DNA from: Oscillospiraceae bacterium
GTDB taxonomy: Bacteria > Bacillota > Clostridia > Oscillospirales > Ruminococcaceae
DNA: 6,859 nt
NCBI GenBank assembly: GCA_902798675.1
Contig: CADBXQ010000109.1
Coordinates: 1-6,859 of the forward strand
Direction: 5' to 3'
The notes below the pieces were generated by a model, which was not told where the DNA came from, did not search any database, and saw only the letters and a list, made by a program, of their open reading frames with translations. The translations under genes were made by a program, and so were the position numbers. This document shows positions 1 to 6,757 of this stretch, in pieces; within the stretch, counting starts at the first letter, position 1; every line of letters begins with the position of its first letter.

Positions 1-1
1 T

Positions 2-655
2 TTGATCGTTCCGATAACAATTTTTTCGATTATGGAGGAGGCAAATGACTTCTATTTTCCCCCTGTCATCGGGACATATCTCAAGCTGACAAGGGCTTTG
101 GTTATGATTCTGACAATTTTTATCACACCTCTGTGGCTGCTGGTTCTCCAAAATCCACAAATCGTGCCCGAAGGACTCAGCTTCATTTTAACAACTGATG
201 ACACTCAAGTTCCCTTGGTCATCCAGCTTTTAATTTTAGAAATTGCGATTGATGGGCTGAATCTGGCCTCCCTAAACACGCCAAATATGCTGGTTTCTTC
301 GCTGTCAATCCTTGCTGCAATCATCGTTGGCGACTATGCTGTTGAGAGCGGATGGTTTAGTTCGCAAGCGCTTTTATATACGGCGTTTGTTTCTCTTGCG
401 TGCTTTGCTCAGCCGGGCTATGAATTGGGCTATGCGCTGAAATTTGTTAGGATGTTTCTTTTGATTTTGACTGGAATTTTCGGCCTGGTTGGCTTTATTA
501 TTGGTTGCGCCATCACGGCATTTGTCGTTTTGAGGACTAAAACCTTGTCAGGAAAAAGTTATCTATATCCATTAATTCCGTTTGATTGGAAAAAATTCAA
601 ACACCATCTCTATAGAGCCTCTCTGTCTGAAAAACAGAACAATAAAAAATATTAA
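2..655 (+). CDS. spoVAF: SpoVAF/GerA-family spore membrane protein, C-terminal part (5' end outside window)
   Basis: This is the C-terminal 217 residues of a GerA/SpoVAF-family membrane protein; the start lies upstream of the window, so the apparent TTG at position 2 should not be read as the start. The family acts in the inner membrane of the spore, in germinant sensing and in release of dipicolinic acid alongside SpoVA proteins. Seen here: hydrophobic segments at about residues 29-50, 96-113, 118-136 and 147-178, a family-like block PLVIQLLILEIAIDG (about 71-85), the GDYAVE motif (about 110-115), and a C-terminal SYLYPLIPFDWK ending (about 186-197) followed by a basic tail. The GD-AVE motif and YP-IPF ending resemble my recollection of SpoVAF more than GerAA. 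A GerA-type A subunit remains the alternative. No frame damage is visible. No clear terminator follows it. Confidence 0.75.
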   Translation: MIVPITIFSIMEEANDFYFPPVIGTYLKLTRALVMILTIFITPLWLLVLQNPQIVPEGLSFILTTDDTQVPLVIQLLILEIAIDGLNLASLNTPNMLVSSLSILAAIIVGDYAVESGWFSSQALLYTAFVSLACFAQPGYELGYALKFVRMFLLILTGIFGLVGFIIGCAITAFVVLRTKTLSGKSYLYPLIPFDWKKFKHHLYRASLSEKQNNKKY

Positions 656-749
656 TCTAAAAACTCTTGTTTTGTTTGACGAGTTCAAAAATTTTAAGTT
701 ATATATGCTTTTGGGGACGGTTTTCATATTTTAAAAATTAAATTTGAGC

Positions 750-778
750 TTGAAATTTTTTGATTTATGATTTATAAT
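750..778 (+). promoter_or_regulatory. Sigma-A-type promoter upstream of dusB
   Basis: TTGAAA at 750-755 is separated by exactly 17 bases from a perfect TATAAT at 773-778. Transcription would start near 785, just before the ribosome binding site at 789-795. This is the best housekeeping-type promoter I found, and it would drive dusB and the following ldh. It lies in the 148-bp gap after the sporulation gene, so dusB-ldh is probably transcribed independently of it. Confidence 0.7.
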
Positions 779-803
779 GTTTAGCGATAAGGAGGTTTAG
801 AGT

Positions 804-1790
804 GTGATAAAAATAGGCAATGTCGCCATTGAAAAGACCGCGGCTCTTGCTCCGATGGCTTCAGTTGCCGACACGGCATACCGCACTATGTGTAAAAAAT
901 TTGGTGCGTGCTATGTTGTTGGAGAGATGGTTTCCGTCAAGGGTTTATATTTTTCTCCACAAAAAGCTTTGGATTTGCTGAGTATAACGCCAAAAGAGCG
1001 CCCAATGGCAATTCAACTTTTTGGAAGCCAGCCGAAATATTTTGAATATGCTTTGCCAAAAGTCCTTGAGTCAAAGCCCGATATCATCGACATAAACATG
1101 GGGTGTCCTGTCCCAAAAGTTGTAAAAACCTTAAGCGGTTGCATGTTGATGAAAAATCCGGAATTGGCCGAAGAAATCGCAAAATGTGTTGTTAAAAATT
1201 CGCCAGTCCCGGTGACAGTCAAAATTAGAAAGGGATGGGATGAAAATAATGTAAATGCTATTGAATTTTCAAAAAGAATGCAAAATTGCGGAATTAGCGC
1301 AATAACAATTCACGGAAGGACAAAAACCCAGATGTATTCTGGAAAAGCTGACTGGGAAATTATTGCAAAAGTCAAAAATAGTCTAGATATTCCTGTTATT
1401 GCAAATGGTGATGTTTATAGCCCGGAGAGTGCAAAAAAAATGTATGATGTGACGGGCGCTGATTTGATAATGGTTGGGAGGGGAAGTTTTGGAAAGCCGT
1501 GGATTTTTAGTCAAATTGCGAGCTTTTTTAAAACGGGCAGATATGATCCAGATCCTCCGCTTGCCAGGCAGATGCAGATAATGTTAGAGCATATACGTCT
1601 AATATGTGATAATAAAGGAGAAAATTTAGGAATGAAGCAGGCCAGAGCTCAAGCTATCAAATATTTTCGTGGAATAAAAGGCGCCGCAAGATATCGAGAA
1701 ATTTGCTCTAGATTAACAACTTTTTCTGAAATTTATGAATTAGTGAAAAATATATCAAATGATTGTTATTTAAATAATGGAGGGTTTTAA
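804..1790 (+). CDS. dusB: tRNA-dihydrouridine synthase, DusB type
   Basis: FMN-dependent enzyme that reduces uridines in the D-loop of tRNA to dihydrouridine, in the cytoplasm. The 328-residue length is normal for DusB. Visible motifs: LAPMAS near the N-terminus (about 15-20), IQLFGSQP (70-77), the DINMGCPVPK segment with presumed catalytic Cys101, VKIRKGWD with Lys140, TIHGRT with His170 (168-173), IANGDV (199-204) and MVGRGSFGKPW (223-233), the last two forming the phosphate and FMN site of the TIM barrel. The C-terminal helical domain (about 250-320) has the expected MKQARAQAIKYFRG segment. The start is GTG at 804, chosen because AAGGAGG at 789-795 sits 8 bases upstream; an overlapping GTG at 802 is followed at once by a stop. 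A strong promoter lies just upstream. It runs into ldh with almost no gap. The assignment to the Dus family is firm; DusB rather than another bacterial Dus subgroup is likely. Confidence 0.92.
   Translation: MIKIGNVAIEKTAALAPMASVADTAYRTMCKKFGACYVVGEMVSVKGLYFSPQKALDLLSITPKERPMAIQLFGSQPKYFEYALPKVLESKPDIIDINMGCPVPKVVKTLSGCMLMKNPELAEEIAKCVVKNSPVPVTVKIRKGWDENNVNAIEFSKRMQNCGISAITIHGRTKTQMYSGKADWEIIAKVKNSLDIPVIANGDVYSPESAKKMYDVTGADLIMVGRGSFGKPWIFSQIASFFKTGRYDPDPPLARQMQIMLEHIRLICDNKGENLGMKQARAQAIKYFRGIKGAARYREICSRLTTFSEIYELVKNISNDCYLNNGGF
1779..1784 (+). promoter_or_regulatory. Ribosome binding site of ldh, inside dusB 3' end
   Basis: GGAGGG lies within the last codons of dusB and 10 bases before ATG 1795. 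It decides the ldh start: the upstream in-frame ATG at 1777 overlaps this site and has no Shine-Dalgarno sequence of its own. The arrangement implies translation of ldh from the dusB transcript. Confidence 0.7.
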
Positions 1791-1794
1791 TGAT

Positions 1795-2754
1795 ATGAAA
1801 CAAAAATTTAGCAAAAGAAAAGTTGCTTTAGTTGGAACCGGCATGGTTGGAATGAGCTATGCCTATTCGATGCTGAACTCAACTGGCGTTTGCGATGAAC
1901 TGCTTTTAATAGACGCGAATAAAGAAAAAGCGAAAGGGGAGGCGATGGATTTAAACCACGGATTGGCTGTTTCAAATTGCGCCATGAAAATATACTCTGG
2001 GGAATATAGTGATTGCGCTGATGCGGACATAGTGACGATATGCGCCGGAGTTCCGAGAAAACCTGGAGACTCTCGCTTGGATCTGCTTGGCAAAAATGCT
2101 GAAATTTTCCGATCAATAATAGATCCTGTGATGGAATCAGGTTTTGATGGCTGCTTTTTGATTGCAACAAATCCCGTTGACGTTATGACATACATAGCTC
2201 AAAAGCTTTCAAAATTGCCCGCTAATCGTGTTATCGGAAGCGGAACAGCTTTGGATACTTCAAGACTTTGCTATTTATTGGGAAACTATTTTGACGTAGC
2301 TCCACAAAGCGTGAATGCATATGTTTTGGGAGAACATGGTGATAGCGGATTTGTTCCGTGGTCTCAAGCTAAAATTGGAACATGTCCTGTTAGGAAAATT
2401 TGTGAAGACAATTCGAAAAAATATGACATAACCAAACTTTATGGAATCGAATCAGAAGTTAAAGACGTTGCTGCGGACGTAATTAGATATAAACACGCAA
2501 CGTATTACAGCATCGGAATGGTTTTAAACAGGATCACTCGCGCTATTTTGAATGATGAACGCTCGGTTTTGCCTTTGTCGGCCATGCCAACCGGTCAATA
2601 TGGTCAGCAAGATGTGTATATTGGGCTTCCGTGTGTTGTCGGAAAAAATGGTGTTAGGGATATATTAACTCTTGATTTATCACATGAAGAACTCGAAAAA
2701 TTAAACAATTCATGTGAAATAATTCGCAATTTGTCCCACAGTGTTGGGATATAA
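1795..2754 (+). CDS. ldh: L-lactate dehydrogenase (LDH/MDH superfamily), substrate specificity uncertain
   Basis: NAD-dependent L-2-hydroxyacid dehydrogenase; in a fermenter it would reduce pyruvate to L-lactate and regenerate NAD+. From ATG 1795 it has 319 residues, the normal LDH length. Visible: Rossmann motif GTGMVG (14-19), Asp40 at the end of the second strand, indicating NAD preference, the mobile loop AGVPRKPGDSRLDL (84-97), ATNPVD (124-129), the SGTALDTSR block with Asp154 and substrate-binding Arg157, GEHGDS with catalytic His181, and the LDH-like ATYYSIG motif in the C-terminal half. Arg94 corresponds to the loop arginine (classical position 109). Oddly, Arg88 occupies the classical position 102, where canonical LDHs carry Gln and malate dehydrogenases carry Arg. 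The remaining motifs favour LDH, so I keep that call while noting malate/oxaloacetate activity as an alternative. It is probably co-transcribed with dusB; no convincing promoter of its own and no classic terminator were found. Confidence 0.85.
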   Translation: MKQKFSKRKVALVGTGMVGMSYAYSMLNSTGVCDELLLIDANKEKAKGEAMDLNHGLAVSNCAMKIYSGEYSDCADADIVTICAGVPRKPGDSRLDLLGKNAEIFRSIIDPVMESGFDGCFLIATNPVDVMTYIAQKLSKLPANRVIGSGTALDTSRLCYLLGNYFDVAPQSVNAYVLGEHGDSGFVPWSQAKIGTCPVRKICEDNSKKYDITKLYGIESEVKDVAADVIRYKHATYYSIGMVLNRITRAILNDERSVLPLSAMPTGQYGQQDVYIGLPCVVGKNGVRDILTLDLSHEELEKLNNSCEIIRNLSHSVGI

Positions 2755-2876
2755 ACGTTTTGTTTAGGCCGCCTTTTTATATATTACAAACAGTATTTAA
2801 TGTGATTTTGCATGGATTTTTTAATTGTGTGTTTAAAAGCTGGGAATCTTGAGCATAATTAAAACGGGTGGTTTAA

Positions 2877-3648
2877 TTGAGTGGTTTAAAGACATTTTTT
2901 GTTGCATTTTCGGTTTCGTTTGCGATTTTTTCTTCTGTTGGGCTGTTTTTTTGGATTGAAAACGCAGTCAACACTAGTAGCCAAGCCGCTAATTTGCCTG
3001 AGCCCCAAGTTGATTTTGTCATACCAAAGCAGCAGGATGTTAATATATTTTTGACTGTTTGTCAACAAAAACCCGAACCCGCGGATATATATGTCTTGAT
3101 TAAAATATCTGCTTGCGATGATTCTGTGAGTTTGGCGTCGATTCCAAAAACTTTAAGAACAGTTGTTAACACAAAAAGCGGCCAGATCCAAGAATTATAT
3201 GACTGGGGCGGGGTGAATTGCGCCAGGCAGGCGGTTGAAAATTTGATGGACATCGAGGTGGATCGAACAATCCAGGCTCAGGACGATGAAATAATTGAAA
3301 TTGTTGATAGTGTTGGTGGAGTCAGGTTTGATGATGGAAAAATTATTTACGGAGAGGATTATTGCAAAATTTTAAGACAAGATCCAGTCATGGCCATTGT
3401 TGCTTTGAAAAATCGAGGCGGATCTTTCTCGATTTTTTTCAAGCGTTTCTGGCTTTTGCAGCACAACGTTTTCCCAATATGATTTTAACATCAGAAAAAC
3501 TGGGTTTGAGCAAATGGCGAAAAAGAAGGCTTCAAAACTTTTTTTGCCAAAGCTTGAATTTGAAACCGTCAATTCACATGACCGCCTGACTCAAAGCAGC
3601 AAGCCGGAGTTTTGGAAAGCTTTTGAAAAAGAGGAAATCTATAATTAA
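2877..3648 (+). pseudogene. Membrane-anchored LCP-like protein, frame broken near 3420
   Basis: The start is TTG 2877, preceded by GGGTGG at 2866-2871. The first frame encodes 181 sensible residues: a short basic N-terminus, one membrane segment (about 6-27), then an extracellular domain resembling a divergent LytR-CpsA-Psr fold, with a VSLASIP strand (84-90), a WGGVNCARQAVENLM helix (110-124) and IVDSVGGVRFDDG (142-154). LCP proteins attach glycopolymers to the cell wall. The typical Arg of the SIPRD motif is Lys91 here, so catalysis is doubtful. After about 3420 the original frame becomes unnatural and stops at 3480-3482. The frame one base further on gives a natural charged C-terminus (GDLSRFF join, then YDFNIRKTGFEQM and EFWKAFEKEEIYN) to a stop at 3646-3648. 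Removing one G near 3417-3421 restores a protein of about 256 residues. It could be a true pseudogene, a sequencing error, or a slippage site at the seven-T run 3432-3438. The LCP assignment is moderate and comes from pattern recognition only. Confidence 0.6.
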
Positions 3649-3670
3649 TAAAAAAAATAAAAAATTTTTT

Positions 3671-3704
3671 AATGGTTGCACATTTTGATGCAACTATTTT
3701 TTAT
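3671..3704 (+). terminator. Rho-independent terminator between LCP-like gene and prophage
   Basis: Stem AATGGTTGCA (3671-3680) pairs with TGCAACTATT (3689-3698), 10 bp including one G-U pair, around the 8-base loop CATTTTGA. It is followed by TTTTTATT. It would end transcription of the LCP-like gene and insulate the downstream phage operon from host read-through. Confidence 0.7.
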
Positions 3705-3732
3705 TATTGCCTTTTAATGGGAGGGACAACAA

Positions 3733-3740
3733 AAAGGAGG
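3733..3740 (+). promoter_or_regulatory. Ribosome binding site setting the terS start
   Basis: AAAGGAGG ends 8 bases before TTG 3749. It excludes the longer reading from TTG 3707, which would place this site inside the coding region and overlap the preceding terminator's T-run. Confidence 0.75.
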
Positions 3741-3748
3741 AAAAATTT

Positions 3749-4225
3749 TTGAACGAAAAGGAGTTTTTATTTTGCAAATATTACTATATGTCACAAAATC
3801 CTAAGGAAGCTGCGATAAAAGCGGGATATTCAAGGTCTACGGCAGAAAAAACTGCGCAACAACTTCTATCTAGGCAAGATATTAATGAATATTTAGAAAA
3901 AATTAAAACTGATTTAAAAAAAGATCAAATTCTCAGTTTAGCAATCACAGCTTTAAAAAGACTGATTTTTTGTCGGCCAAATGATGTTTTGATTTTAGCA
4001 TTAAAGAGCCAGGATTTAAGCGAAAATCAAATAGAAAATTTAGATCTTTTTCAAATTTCCGAAATAAAAAAATTGAAAGACGGCGGATTTGAGTTTAAAT
4101 TCACAGATCGCATTAAAGCCATAGACTGCTTGATATCTTTGGTTGATAAAATGGATGACGATTCTGGCGTTGATGACTTTTTTAGGGCTCTTGCATTAGA
4201 AGATGGTGAAAATTTTGTCAATTAA
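3749..4225 (+). CDS. terS: Phage terminase small subunit
   Basis: DNA-recognition subunit that selects the phage genome for packaging and works with the large subunit encoded next. From TTG 3749 the protein has 158 residues. The N-terminus is characteristic of the Terminase_2 family: NEKEFLFCKYY (2-12), then NPKEAAIKAGYS (16-27) and STAEKTAQQLL (29-39), which form the helix-turn-helix that binds the packaging site. The C-terminal part carries ALKRLIFCRPNDV (about 67-79), a DLFQISEIKKLK segment (about 101-112) and a helix ending in LVDKM, presumably for oligomerization and large-subunit contact. It overlaps terL by 23 bases. No clear promoter was found in front of it; a TTGCAC at 3676 lacks a good -10 partner. 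Intact as far as can be seen. Confidence 0.88.
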   Translation: MNEKEFLFCKYYYMSQNPKEAAIKAGYSRSTAEKTAQQLLSRQDINEYLEKIKTDLKKDQILSLAITALKRLIFCRPNDVLILALKSQDLSENQIENLDLFQISEIKKLKDGGFEFKFTDRIKAIDCLISLVDKMDDDSGVDDFFRALALEDGENFVN

Positions 4226-5477
4226 TTTCAAAAAATTTTCAAATAAACAAAAATTAGCGTTAACATGGTGGATTAATTCGAAATATAAAAACCATGATGC
4301 TGTCATTTTTGATGGCGCGGTCAGGTCTGGAAAAACTTTGTGCATGTCCTTGTCTTTTGTTTTTTGGTCATTTGCGAGGTTTAAAAATCAGTGTTTTGCA
4401 ATTTGCGGAAAAACGGTCTCTTCAGTTAAACGCAACGTCATTTTTCCGCTCACAGAAAATCTCCAGTCACTCGGATTTAAGTGCAAATATAAATTATCAT
4501 CCAATTATATGGACGTTTATTTTGAAAATAAACAAAACAGGTTTTATTTTTTCGGCGGAAAAGATGAAGGAAGCGCCGCCTTGATTCAGGGAATGACAAT
4601 GGCGGGAGTTATGTTGGATGAGGTCGCTTTGATGCCCAGATCCTTCGTTGAACAGGCTATAGCTCGCTGCTCGGTTTGTGGGTCAAAATTTTGGTTTAAC
4701 TGCAACCCAGATCACCCGTTTCACTGGTTCTATCAAGAATGGATAAAAAAGGTTGATGAAAAAAACGCCCTATATCTCCACTTCACAATGGAAGATAACC
4801 CATCACTTGCTCCAAGCGTTAAAAAACGCTATGAAACGCTTTACAGCGGCGCATTTTATGATCGGTTTGTTAAAGGCGTTTGGACAGCTTCTTGTGGTCA
4901 AATATATTCGATATTTTCGAAAAAACGACATGTTGTTAAAGTCCTTCCCAATAATTTTGATATATATGTCGTTTCTGGAGATTATGGCATAATTAATCCA
5001 ACATCTTTCGGCTTGTGGGGAAAATCTGGAGGAATTTGGTATAGGATTCGAGAATATTACTATAATTCGAAAATTAATGGCATTTGTCACACTGACGAGG
5101 AATATTACTCTGAGTTGAAAAAGCTTATTAGAGGACTCAATGTCTCAAAAATTGTTATGGATCCGAGCGCTTCAAGCTTCATAGAGTGTGTGAAAAGACA
5201 CGGAGAATTCGCTGTGGTTAAAGCAAAAAATGACGTTCAAGCTGGAATACATCTTGTCATGGATGCGCTTGGTCAAGACAAAATTTTGTTTCATGAAAGT
5301 TGCAAGAATTCGATCAGGGAATTTTTTCTATATAGCTGGGAGGACAGCAGAAAGGGTGAGCGTGTGAAAAAAGAAAATGACCATGCGATGGATGACATTC
5401 GCTATTTTGTTAGCACAATCTTAAATAAACCATTTAGCGAGGATTTTTTTGCAATATCTCTTAAAAGAACAACATAA
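4203..5477 (+). CDS. terL: Phage terminase large subunit (PBSX-like)
   Basis: ATP-driven motor that translocates DNA into the prohead and cuts the concatemer. It has 424 residues, a usual length. The N-terminal ATPase has Walker A GAVRSGKT (38-45, Lys44), Walker B VMLDE (136-140, Glu140 catalytic) and the coupling motif FNCNP (165-169). The C-terminal RNase H-like nuclease shows three acidic positions: Asp260 in SGDYGIINPTSF, Asp320 in IVMDPSA, and Asp397/Asp398 in DHAMDDIRY. All key residues are present, so the enzyme looks functional. The start is ATG 4203, inside terS; an adjacent GTG 4206 or TTG 4215 cannot be excluded. There is no strong Shine-Dalgarno sequence (only AGAAG), so translational coupling to terS is likely. 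CSVC (156-159) plus Cys167 makes a cysteine cluster within the otherwise standard segment. Confidence 0.95.
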   Translation: MVKILSINFKKFSNKQKLALTWWINSKYKNHDAVIFDGAVRSGKTLCMSLSFVFWSFARFKNQCFAICGKTVSSVKRNVIFPLTENLQSLGFKCKYKLSSNYMDVYFENKQNRFYFFGGKDEGSAALIQGMTMAGVMLDEVALMPRSFVEQAIARCSVCGSKFWFNCNPDHPFHWFYQEWIKKVDEKNALYLHFTMEDNPSLAPSVKKRYETLYSGAFYDRFVKGVWTASCGQIYSIFSKKRHVVKVLPNNFDIYVVSGDYGIINPTSFGLWGKSGGIWYRIREYYYNSKINGICHTDEEYYSELKKLIRGLNVSKIVMDPSASSFIECVKRHGEFAVVKAKNDVQAGIHLVMDALGQDKILFHESCKNSIREFFLYSWEDSRKGERVKKENDHAMDDIRYFVSTILNKPFSEDFFAISLKRTT

Positions 5478-5493
5478 TTAAATTTTTATTTTA

Positions 5494-5503
5494 AAAGGAG
5501 GTG
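5494..5503 (+). promoter_or_regulatory. Strong ribosome binding site of the portal gene
   Basis: AAAGGAGGTG is a near-perfect anti-16S match, but its end lies 10 bases before ATG 5514, a rather long spacing bridged by a seven-T run. No in-frame start lies closer. The strength of the site contrasts with the weak site of terL, which fits higher portal output. Confidence 0.7.
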
Positions 5504-5513
5504 TTTTTTTAGC

Positions 5514-6722
5514 ATGCCAATATTTAAACGCAGGAAAAAAAATAAATCTCAAATTTTAAAACCACTTGACATTCAAACAAGATCCGTCAATAATTTTTCA
5601 ATTAATCATGATTTTAATCAAAGCGCAATAAATGAATCAACAATCAACCTATATAAAACAATGCGCAGCTCGATTCCAATCATTGACGCAGCATTTGGCA
5701 AAATCGAGAGGCTGATTGGGGGGTTCACATTTTTTTGCGATGATCCCAAAGCTCAAAGATTTTTAAATGATTTCAGCTATAACGTCAAAGTCGGCGCCAG
5801 TCGAAATGGATTGGAACACTTTATATGCACATATTTAGACAGCCTTTTGATGTTTGGAAACGCCATTGGTGAAATTATTTTCGATGATGGGCTAAACATT
5901 GCAGCACTTTATAATGCAGACATATCGGATATTGTCTTGGTTAAAGGAAAAAATCCACTCGACTTGAAAATTTGTCGCAAAAATGGATTTGATCCTCCGA
6001 TCGAGCCAAAATTTCCTGAACGCATTTTGTTCACGGCTCTCAATCCCATGCCGGGAAAAATTGGAGGACAGAGTGTCTTAAATAGTTTGCCTTTTGTCAC
6101 AAATATTCTAAATAAAATATATAACGCCATTGGAGAAAACTTTGACAGGATCGGAAATGTTAGATTTGCTGTCACATATAAACCTGGTCAAAATGAGGTG
6201 GATCAAGCGTATGCCAGGCAGAGGGCTGAATTGATCGCCAAGGAATGGGCTCAGGGCATGGCTGCAACCAAGCGGGGCGACATTCGAGATTTTGTGACTA
6301 TTGGCGACGTCGACATAAAGGTCATCGGGGCAGACAATCAAATAATAGACTATGAAATTCCGGCCAGGCAAATGGTTGAACAAATCATTTCAAAGCTCTC
6401 CATACCGCCATTTATGCTTGGTTTGAGCTGGTCAACAACCGAGCGAATGAGCGAACAACAAGCGCAAATCCTCTCAAGCGAACTTGCATATTACAGACGT
6501 CTTTTAAATCCCATTATTTTGAAAATAGCAACAATCGCTCTGAGAACTTCGGGATATTCAGATAAACCTAAAATCAAATGGGATATTTTAAACTTTAATG
6601 ACCAGATTCAAGCCGCACAAACAAGACTATATAACGCTCAGGCGGAAAAAATTGAGCTTGAAAACGGAAAAGATCCAGAGCCTGTTTTGGTTGATTTAAG
6701 CGAGCAGGTCGTCGCGCAATAG
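5514..6722 (+). CDS. Phage portal protein
   Basis: The portal forms the dodecameric ring at the capsid vertex through which DNA enters, and it docks the terminase. It has 402 residues, short to normal for the family. The very basic start (FKRRKKNK, 4-11) is typical. Segments that fit: RSSIPIIDAAFGKIERL (about 52-68, early helix), YLDSLLMFGNAIGEII (about 107-122), a wing region ending FDRIGNVRFAVTYKPG (about 209-224), and the stem/crown region with EIPARQMVEQIISKLSIPP (about 281-299) and MLGLSWSTTERMSEQQA (about 300-316), the last two being very characteristic of portals. It starts 36 bases after terL, behind a strong ribosome binding site. The next head gene begins 35 bases downstream. No internal damage seen. 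Confidence 0.88.
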   Translation: MPIFKRRKKNKSQILKPLDIQTRSVNNFSINHDFNQSAINESTINLYKTMRSSIPIIDAAFGKIERLIGGFTFFCDDPKAQRFLNDFSYNVKVGASRNGLEHFICTYLDSLLMFGNAIGEIIFDDGLNIAALYNADISDIVLVKGKNPLDLKICRKNGFDPPIEPKFPERILFTALNPMPGKIGGQSVLNSLPFVTNILNKIYNAIGENFDRIGNVRFAVTYKPGQNEVDQAYARQRAELIAKEWAQGMAATKRGDIRDFVTIGDVDIKVIGADNQIIDYEIPARQMVEQIISKLSIPPFMLGLSWSTTERMSEQQAQILSSELAYYRRLLNPIILKIATIALRTSGYSDKPKIKWDILNFNDQIQAAQTRLYNAQAEKIELENGKDPEPVLVDLSEQVVAQ

Positions 6723-6743
6723 ACAAAACTATCCAAAAAACTC

Positions 6744-6750
6744 GGGAGGA
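6744..6750 (+). promoter_or_regulatory. Ribosome binding site of the gene after portal
   Basis: GGGAGGA lies 7 bases before TTG 6758 and supports that codon as the start of the gene cut by the window edge. Confidence 0.65.
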
Positions 6751-6757
6751 ATTCACT

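Noticed and set aside
662..685. AACTC/GAGTT hairpin after the SpoVAF-like gene
   Set aside because: A 5-bp stem with a 14-base loop and no following T-run is too weak to call a terminator.
1808..2195. Long open frames on the - strand opposite ldh, and similar ones opposite the terminase and portal genes
   Set aside because: They are antisense shadows of strongly recognisable genes and lack ribosome binding sites and recognisable protein features.
2680..2717. Perfect 9-bp inverted repeat TCACATGAA / TTCATGTGA with a 20-base spacer near the end of ldh
   Set aside because: It lies inside conserved coding sequence, has no T-run after it, and an inverted repeat of this size is expected about once by chance in a window this long.
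2734..2777. Possible ldh terminator: TCCCA/TGGGA at the stop codon and TAAAC/GTTTA just after it, with a T-run at 2773-2777
   Set aside because: Both stems are only 5 bp and neither is directly next to the T-run; GGCCGCC before the Ts cannot fold into a workable hairpin.
2854..2859. CATAAT as a -10 box, including a sporulation sigma factor promoter, for the LCP-like gene
   Set aside because: No acceptable -35 element at the right distance for sigma-A, and the match to forespore or mother-cell consensus sequences is incomplete.
3362..3589. 75-residue reading frame at the 3' part of the LCP-like gene, as a separate gene or as the continuation after two frame shifts
   Set aside because: No start signal, and it would need two indels; the single-indel join to the frame ending at 3648 is simpler and gives better protein sequence.
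3717..3752. Eleven-codon frame from ATG 3717 whose TGA overlaps the TTG start of terS, as a leader peptide
   Set aside because: It has no ribosome binding site of its own and consists mostly of the Shine-Dalgarno region of terS read as codons.
4668..4703. CSVC plus a third cysteine in the large terminase as a zinc site
   Set aside because: It falls in the normal ATPase segment before the FNCNP coupling motif; a fourth ligand is not evident and the cysteines are probably ordinary substitutions.
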